Shown here piece after piece: positions 59,555 through 64,000 of a stretch of DNA of 64,000 nucleotides. Position 1 is the first letter of the stretch. Each line of letters starts with the position of its first letter. The stretch covers positions 1 through 64,000 of the forward strand of contig CAKUEH010000013.1 of NCBI GenBank assembly GCA_934646185.1, given 5' to 3'. Below the pieces are notes generated by a model that was not told the DNA's origin, ran no database searches, and saw nothing but the letters and a program-made list of their open reading frames with translations. Origin of the DNA: an uncultured Oscillospiraceae bacterium. GTDB lineage: Bacteria > Bacillota > Clostridia > Oscillospirales > Oscillospiraceae. The position numbers and the translations under genes were made by a program.

Positions 59555-62380
59555 ATGGAAAACTGTATCCGCGTACAGGGTGCGCGCGTCAATAATCTGA
59601 AGAATATCTCCGTCGAGATCCCGCGCGACAAGCTGGTCGTCCTGACCGGCCTGTCCGGCTCGGGCAAATCGTCTCTGGCCTTTGATACGATCTTTGCCGA
59701 GGGCCAGCGGCGGTATGTCGAGTCGCTGTCGAGCTACGCGCGCATGTTCCTCGGCCAGATGGACAAGCCGGACGTCGACTCCATCGACGGCCTTTCTCCC
59801 GCCATCTCCATCGACCAGAAGACCACCAGCCGCAATCCGCGCTCGACGGTCGGCACGGTCACGGAGATCTATGACTATCTGCGCCTTTTGTGGGCGCGCT
59901 GCGGCACGCCGCACTGCCCGAAGTGCGGTAAGGAGATCCGCCGCCAGACGGTCGACCAGATCGTCGACCAGATCATGTCTCTGCCCGAGCGGACAAAATT
60001 TCAGATCCTGTCTCCCGTCGTGCGCGGCAAAAAGGGCGAGCACCAGAAGGTGTTCGAGGACGCCCGGCGCGGCGGCTACGCCCGCGTGCGCGTCGATGGG
60101 AGCCTGTACGAGCTGACGGAGGAAATCCAGCTCGACAAGAACAAAAAGCACCACATCGAGGTCGTCGTCGACCGGCTGATCATGAAGCCGGACCTTGCAC
60201 GGAGACTGACGGACTCCGTGGAGACGGCGTCCAATCTCTCCGGCGGCCTTGTCATCCTCAACGAGCTGGACGGGGACAGGGACACGCTCTTCTCCCAGAA
60301 CTACGCCTGCGAGGACTGCGGCATCTCCATGCCGGAATTGTCCCCGCGCATGTTCTCGTTCAATAACCCCTACGGCGCCTGCCCGGTCTGCGCGGGTCTC
60401 GGCACGCAGCAGGTCGCAGACCCGCTGCTCATCATCCCCGACCGCTCCAAGTCGATCCTGCAGGGCGCGATCCAGGCCAGCGGCTGGAACAACGTCCGCG
60501 ACGACTCTATCGCCCGGATGTATTTTGAGGCGCTGGCGAAAAAATATCATTTCTCCCTGAACGATCCCATCGATGCGCTGCCGCAGAAGGCGCTCGACGT
60601 CATTCTCTACGGCACGGGCACGGAAAAGCTCACGATCTATTATGAGCGCGCCAACGGCCGCGGCACGCTCGAGCGGCCGTTTGAGGGCGTCGTCAACAAC
60701 GTCTCCCGCCGTCTCACCGAGACGCAGTCCGACGCCATGCGCAAGGAGCTTGAAGAGTGCATGTCCGAGCGTCCGTGCCCCAAATGTCACGGAAAGCGCC
60801 TGTCCGACATCAGCCTTGCCGTCACGGTCGGCGGCATGAACATCATGGATTTCTGCGCCATGCCCATTTCAGAGGAGCTGAAATTCATCGACAATCTGAA
60901 GCTGACCGGCTCCATGGCCGTCATTGCCGAGCAGATCGTGCGGGAGATCCGCTCCCGGCTGTCGTTTCTGCAGGCGGTGGGTCTGAGCTATCTGACGCTC
61001 TCGCGCGCCGCCGCCACGCTCTCCGGCGGCGAGAGCCAGCGCATCCGGCTGGCCACGCAGATCGGTTCGAGCCTCATCGGCGTTCTGTATATCCTCGACG
61101 AGCCGTCCATCGGCCTGCACCAGCGCGATAACGACAAGCTGCTGGACACGCTCCGCCGTCTGCGCGACATCGGAAACTCCGTCCTCGTCGTCGAGCATGA
61201 CGAGGACACCATGCGCGCCGCCGATTTCCTCGTCGACGTCGGCCCCGGCGCGGGCGTCCACGGCGGCGAGATCATCGCCGCGGGCACGGTCGACGATATC
61301 ATCGCCGCCCCGCGCTCCATCACGGGTCAGTATCTGTCCGGCGCGAAAAAGATCCCCCTGCCCGAAAAGCGGCGGGAGGGCAATGGAAAAAGCCTCAAAA
61401 TTTTCGGCGCGGCGGAAAACAATCTGCGCCACATCGACGTGGAATTCCCGCTCGGCACGTTCACGTGCGTGACCGGCGTGTCTGGCTCGGGCAAATCGAG
61501 TCTGGTCAACGAAATTCTCTATAAAAAGCTCGCGGGCAGTCTCAACCGCGCCCGCACCCGTCCGGGGAAATTTGACCGCATCGAGGGGCTGGAGCATCTG
61601 GACAAGGTCGTCGGCATCGACCAGAGCCCCATCGGGCGCATGCCGAGCTCCAACCCCGCGACATATACGGGCGTGTTCAACGACATTCGCGACCTGTTCG
61701 CGTCGACCGCTGACGCGCGCACACGCGGCTACGGCCCCGGCCGGTTCTCCTTCAACACAAAGGGCGGCCGCTGCGAGGCCTGCAGCGGCAACGGCCTTGT
61801 GAAGATCGAGATGCACTTTCTGGCTGACGTCTTCGTCCCCTGCGAGGTCTGCCATGGAAAGCGCTATAACCGCGAGACGCTCGAAGTTCTGTACAAGGGC
61901 AAGAGCATCGCGGACGTGCTCGATATGACGGCGGAGGAGGCGCTGGCGTTCTTCGACAATCTGCCGCGCATCCGCAATAAGATCGCCACACTCGTTGACG
62001 TGGGCCTCGGCTATATCAAGCTCGGCCAGAGCGCCACGACGCTCTCCGGCGGCGAGGCACAGCGCGTCAAGCTCGCGACGGAGCTTTCCCGCCGCGCGAC
62101 GGGCCGCACGTTCTATATCCTCGACGAGCCGACGACCGGCCTTCATATGGCGGATGTGCACAAGCTGATTGAGGTTTTGCAGCGGCTGGTCGACGCGGGC
62201 AACACCGTGCTCGTCATCGAGCACAATCTCGATGTCATCAAGGTCGCGGACTATATCGTCGATCTTGGGCCGGAGGGCGGCTCCGGCGGCGGACAGATCG
62301 TCGCCTGCGGCACGCCGGAGCAGATCGCCGCCTGCCCGGAGAGCTTCACGGGGCAGTATCTGAAAAAGCTGCTGAAATAA
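59555..62380 (+). CDS. uvrA: Excinuclease ABC subunit A
   Basis: A 941-residue damage-recognition ATPase with two ABC modules: Walker A GLSGSGKSS (about 31-39) and GVSGSGKSS (about 640), signatures LSGGESQRIRLA and LSGGEAQRVKLA, Walker B ILDEPSIGLHQRD and ILDEPTTGLH. Zinc modules are visible as CGTPHCPKCGK, CEDCGISMPE...CPVC and CEACSGNG...CEVCHGKRYN. Usual length. It starts at 59555 after CAGGAGCG. The PrsW-like gene follows by 26 bases. Confidence 0.98.
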   Translation: MENCIRVQGARVNNLKNISVEIPRDKLVVLTGLSGSGKSSLAFDTIFAEGQRRYVESLSSYARMFLGQMDKPDVDSIDGLSPAISIDQKTTSRNPRSTVGTVTEIYDYLRLLWARCGTPHCPKCGKEIRRQTVDQIVDQIMSLPERTKFQILSPVVRGKKGEHQKVFEDARRGGYARVRVDGSLYELTEEIQLDKNKKHHIEVVVDRLIMKPDLARRLTDSVETASNLSGGLVILNELDGDRDTLFSQNYACEDCGISMPELSPRMFSFNNPYGACPVCAGLGTQQVADPLLIIPDRSKSILQGAIQASGWNNVRDDSIARMYFEALAKKYHFSLNDPIDALPQKALDVILYGTGTEKLTIYYERANGRGTLERPFEGVVNNVSRRLTETQSDAMRKELEECMSERPCPKCHGKRLSDISLAVTVGGMNIMDFCAMPISEELKFIDNLKLTGSMAVIAEQIVREIRSRLSFLQAVGLSYLTLSRAAATLSGGESQRIRLATQIGSSLIGVLYILDEPSIGLHQRDNDKLLDTLRRLRDIGNSVLVVEHDEDTMRAADFLVDVGPGAGVHGGEIIAAGTVDDIIAAPRSITGQYLSGAKKIPLPEKRREGNGKSLKIFGAAENNLRHIDVEFPLGTFTCVTGVSGSGKSSLVNEILYKKLAGSLNRARTRPGKFDRIEGLEHLDKVVGIDQSPIGRMPSSNPATYTGVFNDIRDLFASTADARTRGYGPGRFSFNTKGGRCEACSGNGLVKIEMHFLADVFVPCEVCHGKRYNRETLEVLYKGKSIADVLDMTAEEALAFFDNLPRIRNKIATLVDVGLGYIKLGQSATTLSGGEAQRVKLATELSRRATGRTFYILDEPTTGLHMADVHKLIEVLQRLVDAGNTVLVIEHNLDVIKVADYIVDLGPEGGSGGGQIVACGTPEQIAACPESFTGQYLKKLLK

Positions 62381-62406
62381 GCTGCTAACGCAGAAGAGGA
62401 GTCGTT

Positions 62407-63099
62407 TTGAATTATTACCTGTCTCTCGCGGCGCTGGTTCCGGCGGTCATTCTGTTTGTCCGCATCTATCAGCTCGACCGCATTGAAAAAGAGCCGCGCA
62501 GGCTGCTCGGCGTTCTGATCCTGTCGGGCGCGCTGCTGGCGCTCCCGGCGGCGGGGATCCAGCTTTTCGCGTCGCGGACGCTCGGCGGCGCGTTGGATAA
62601 GCGCTCGGCGGCGTTTTTGCTGCTGGATAATTTTCTGGTGGTCGCCGTGAGCGAGGAGGTCTGCAAGGTCGTCCCCGTGCGTCTTGCCGCGTGGAAGCAC
62701 CCGGCGTTCGATTACCGGTTCGACGCGGTTGTCTATTCCGTGTCCTCTGCGCTGGGCTTCGCGGCGGTGGAGAATATTCTGTACGTCGTGCAGTCCGACC
62801 TGCGGACGGCGGTATCGCGGGCGGTTTTGTCCGTGCCGGGGCATTTCTTCTTTGCCGTCGCGATGGGGCTGATCCTCAGCCGGGCCAAGCAGGCCGAAAA
62901 GCGGGGAGACGGCCGCAGACGGACAATTTTATGCGCGCTGGCCGTGCTCGTGCCGGTCGTGCTGCACGGGATCTGGGATCTCTGTCTGGCCGTCCGCAGA
63001 CCGTGGGCGACTGCTGCGTTCTACTGCTTCGTGCTCGCGTTTTTCATCACGGCGGACTGCGGCCTGCGCCGCGCTTCGCAGACGGACGCGCGTCTGTGA
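62407..63099 (+). CDS. PrsW-family intramembrane metalloprotease
   Basis: A 230-residue membrane protein of the PrsW/CPBP-type family, about seven helices. Conserved motifs are SEEVCKVVPV (EExxK, about 82-91), FAAVENILYV (ExxxY, near 120) and histidines in VPGHFFFAV and VVLHGIWDL, the expected metal site. PrsW in Bacillus cleaves anti-sigma RsiW; no sigma/anti-sigma pair is adjacent here. The start codon is TTG at 62407 after AGAGGAG. Likely transcribed with uvrA. Confidence 0.88.
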   Translation: MNYYLSLAALVPAVILFVRIYQLDRIEKEPRRLLGVLILSGALLALPAAGIQLFASRTLGGALDKRSAAFLLLDNFLVVAVSEEVCKVVPVRLAAWKHPAFDYRFDAVVYSVSSALGFAAVENILYVVQSDLRTAVSRAVLSVPGHFFFAVAMGLILSRAKQAEKRGDGRRRTILCALAVLVPVVLHGIWDLCLAVRRPWATAAFYCFVLAFFITADCGLRRASQTDARL

Positions 63100-63239
63100 G
63101 CGGCGCGTTTTCGAAATAGCCGAACAAAAACCGTGCCGGCTGCATTGCAGTCCGTCCGGTTTTTGTATTATAATGTCTCTATCAGACGCAGGCCGCTGTG
63201 CCTGTGCTGCGTGAAGACTGTCAAAAAGCAGACGCAGTT

Positions 63240-63523
63240 GGTAGGGGCGGGGCTCTGCTCCGCCCGGCAGAAAACGCTGCGTTTGCGTGAGGATTTGCGG
63301 CAAATTCGTATGCACTTACCAGTTTGGTTGTAGGGGCCGATGCCTACATCGGCCCGTTAGGCAGTCACGAATTTGCCGGAGGGTTTTCGTAAAAGGCGGT
63401 GCGTTCTGCGGGCCGATGTGGGCATCGGCCCCTACAGTACAACGCAGAAGTGCATACGGATTCGCCGGGAATTTCCGATAATTCGGTGCATCCTGCCGGG
63501 CGGAGCAGAGCCCCGCCCCTACC
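63240..63523. repeat. Repeat family D with 31-bp perfect ends, interrupted by repeat B
   Basis: 63240-63270 and 63493-63523 are perfect 31-base inverted repeats beginning GGTAGGGGCGGGGCTCTGCT. Inside is a second inverted pair (CGTATGCACTT and AAGTGCATACG). A complete family B copy (63329-63436) lies in the middle; without it the element is about 176 bp. No ORF is convincing. MITE-like, non-autonomous. Confidence 0.85.
63329..63436. repeat. Dispersed repeat family B, copy 3, nested in family D
   Basis: 108 bp with 28-base ends (TGTAGGGGCCGATGCCTACA ...) matching with one mismatch. Same length and core words as copies at 14564 and 52531 (ACGAATTTGCCG, GGTGCGTTCTG). Confidence 0.85.
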
Positions 63524-63578
63524 GGGACTGTGCAGAGCCTTAAACCGACCACATTACCACCAGACAGGAGGAAACGGC

Positions 63579-64000
63579 ATGATCTATCTTGACAACGCGG
63601 CTACGACGCTGCGCAAGCCGCCGTGCGTCATGGACGCGGTCGTGAACGCGATGCGGACCATGGGCAACAGCGGCCGCAGCGCGCACGCGGAAAGCCTCGC
63701 CGCGTCCCGGACGATCTATGCCGCGCGCGAGGCACTGGCCGGCCTGTTCGGCTGCGAACGCGCCGACCATGTGTGCTTCACGGCCAATTCGACCGAGGCG
63801 CTGAACATTGCGATCTCCGGCCTGTTTGCGCCGGGCGACCACGTGCTCTCGACCGATCTGGAGCACAATTCCGTCCTGCGCCCCCTGTACCGCGAGATGG
63901 AGCGAGGCGTTTCGGTCAGCTTCCTGCCCGCATCCCGGAAAGGCTGTATCGACTATGCCGATTTTGACCGGCTGCTGCAGAAAAATACAAAAGCCGTCGT
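63579..64000 (+). CDS. Class V aminotransferase/cysteine desulfurase family, partial
   Basis: A frame open at the right edge. It starts at ATG 63579 after AGGAGG: MIYLDNAATTLRKPPCVMDA, then NSGRSAHAESLAASRTIYAA and FTANSTEALNIAISGL. This is the N-terminal PLP-fold of the class V family, closer to the SufS/Csd or EF2568-like group than to NifS at 9026. The lysine and cysteine sites lie beyond the window, so the activity is not confirmed. Confidence 0.85.
   Translation, partial: MIYLDNAATTLRKPPCVMDAVVNAMRTMGNSGRSAHAESLAASRTIYAAREALAGLFGCERADHVCFTANSTEALNIAISGLFAPGDHVLSTDLEHNSVLRPLYREMERGVSVSFLPASRKGCIDYADFDRLLQKNTKAV

Noticed and set aside
63240..63523. Insertion sequence with transposase
   Set aside because: Too short and without a coding frame; it fits a non-autonomous element.

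Overview
The window looks like chromosome from a GC-rich, endospore-forming Clostridia bacterium, most likely an Oscillospiraceae-type gut anaerobe. This is inferred, not searched. The evidence is a complete spo0A, the sporulation genes yabP and yabQ beside rqcP and divIC, an anaerobic ribonucleotide reductase activase, the DUF2325/DUF3793/flavodoxin cluster of Clostridia, strong AGGAGG ribosome sites and many dispersed inverted-repeat elements between genes. There is no rRNA, prophage, CRISPR array or transposase gene. Coding density is high, and many long antisense frames are GC-rich shadows.

Layout. 1-76: truncated tRNA-Leu. 0.2-8.6 kb: M32 and M3 metallopeptidases, a heterodimeric ABC exporter and a DUF2974 hydrolase. 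8.7-10.8 kb: a structured 284-bp repeat, then nifS-nifU. 10.8-14.3 kb (minus): rqcP-yabP-yabQ-divIC-S1 protein, an SDR enzyme and a membrane protein. 14.3-19.2 kb: repeats, a BlaI-type repressor with its operator and an M56 sensor peptidase, then rpiB and a Nudix hydrolase. 19.2-25.2 kb: an SLC1 symporter, a CDF metal transporter, a DEAD-box helicase, a DprA-like protein and a transglutaminase-fold protein. 25.2-28.3 kb: metN-metI-metQ behind a consensus promoter, a Met/Cys-rich leader peptide and an intrinsic terminator. 28.3-34.9 kb: an ABC exporter, a pseudouridine synthase, murI, a deoxynucleoside kinase, nrdG, dut and a dihydropyrimidinase. 34.9-44.6 kb (minus): the YloU/YloV pair, a lipoprotein, gpmI, a P-loop protein, a B3/B4-domain protein, the flavodoxin cluster and spo0A. 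45-51.3 kb: an Fe-S protein, a zinc-ribbon protein and a divergent Crp/Fnr regulator, then rnmV, holA, comEC and an acidic protein. 51.4-64 kb: lgt, an M16 peptidase pair, uvrB, radC, cls, uvrA, a PrsW-like protease, a nested repeat and the start of a class V aminotransferase.

The strongest novel-looking signal is at 25.27-25.54 kb. A perfect TTGACA-N17-TATAAT promoter drives a 32-codon ORF in which codons 9-20 contain seven Met and three Cys codons. An intrinsic terminator and then metN follow. No SAM riboswitch or T-box motif is visible. The layout fits ribosome-mediated attenuation of methionine uptake by sensing Met-tRNA (and perhaps Cys-tRNA) charging, a control mode not usual for met genes in Firmicutes.

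Other regulatory points are the BlaI-type double operator, a possible metal-regulator box ahead of the flavodoxin cluster, an inverted repeat carrying the rpiB Shine-Dalgarno, a long spo0A upstream region with two promoters and a 0A-box, and several families of MITE-like repeats, one inserted inside another.
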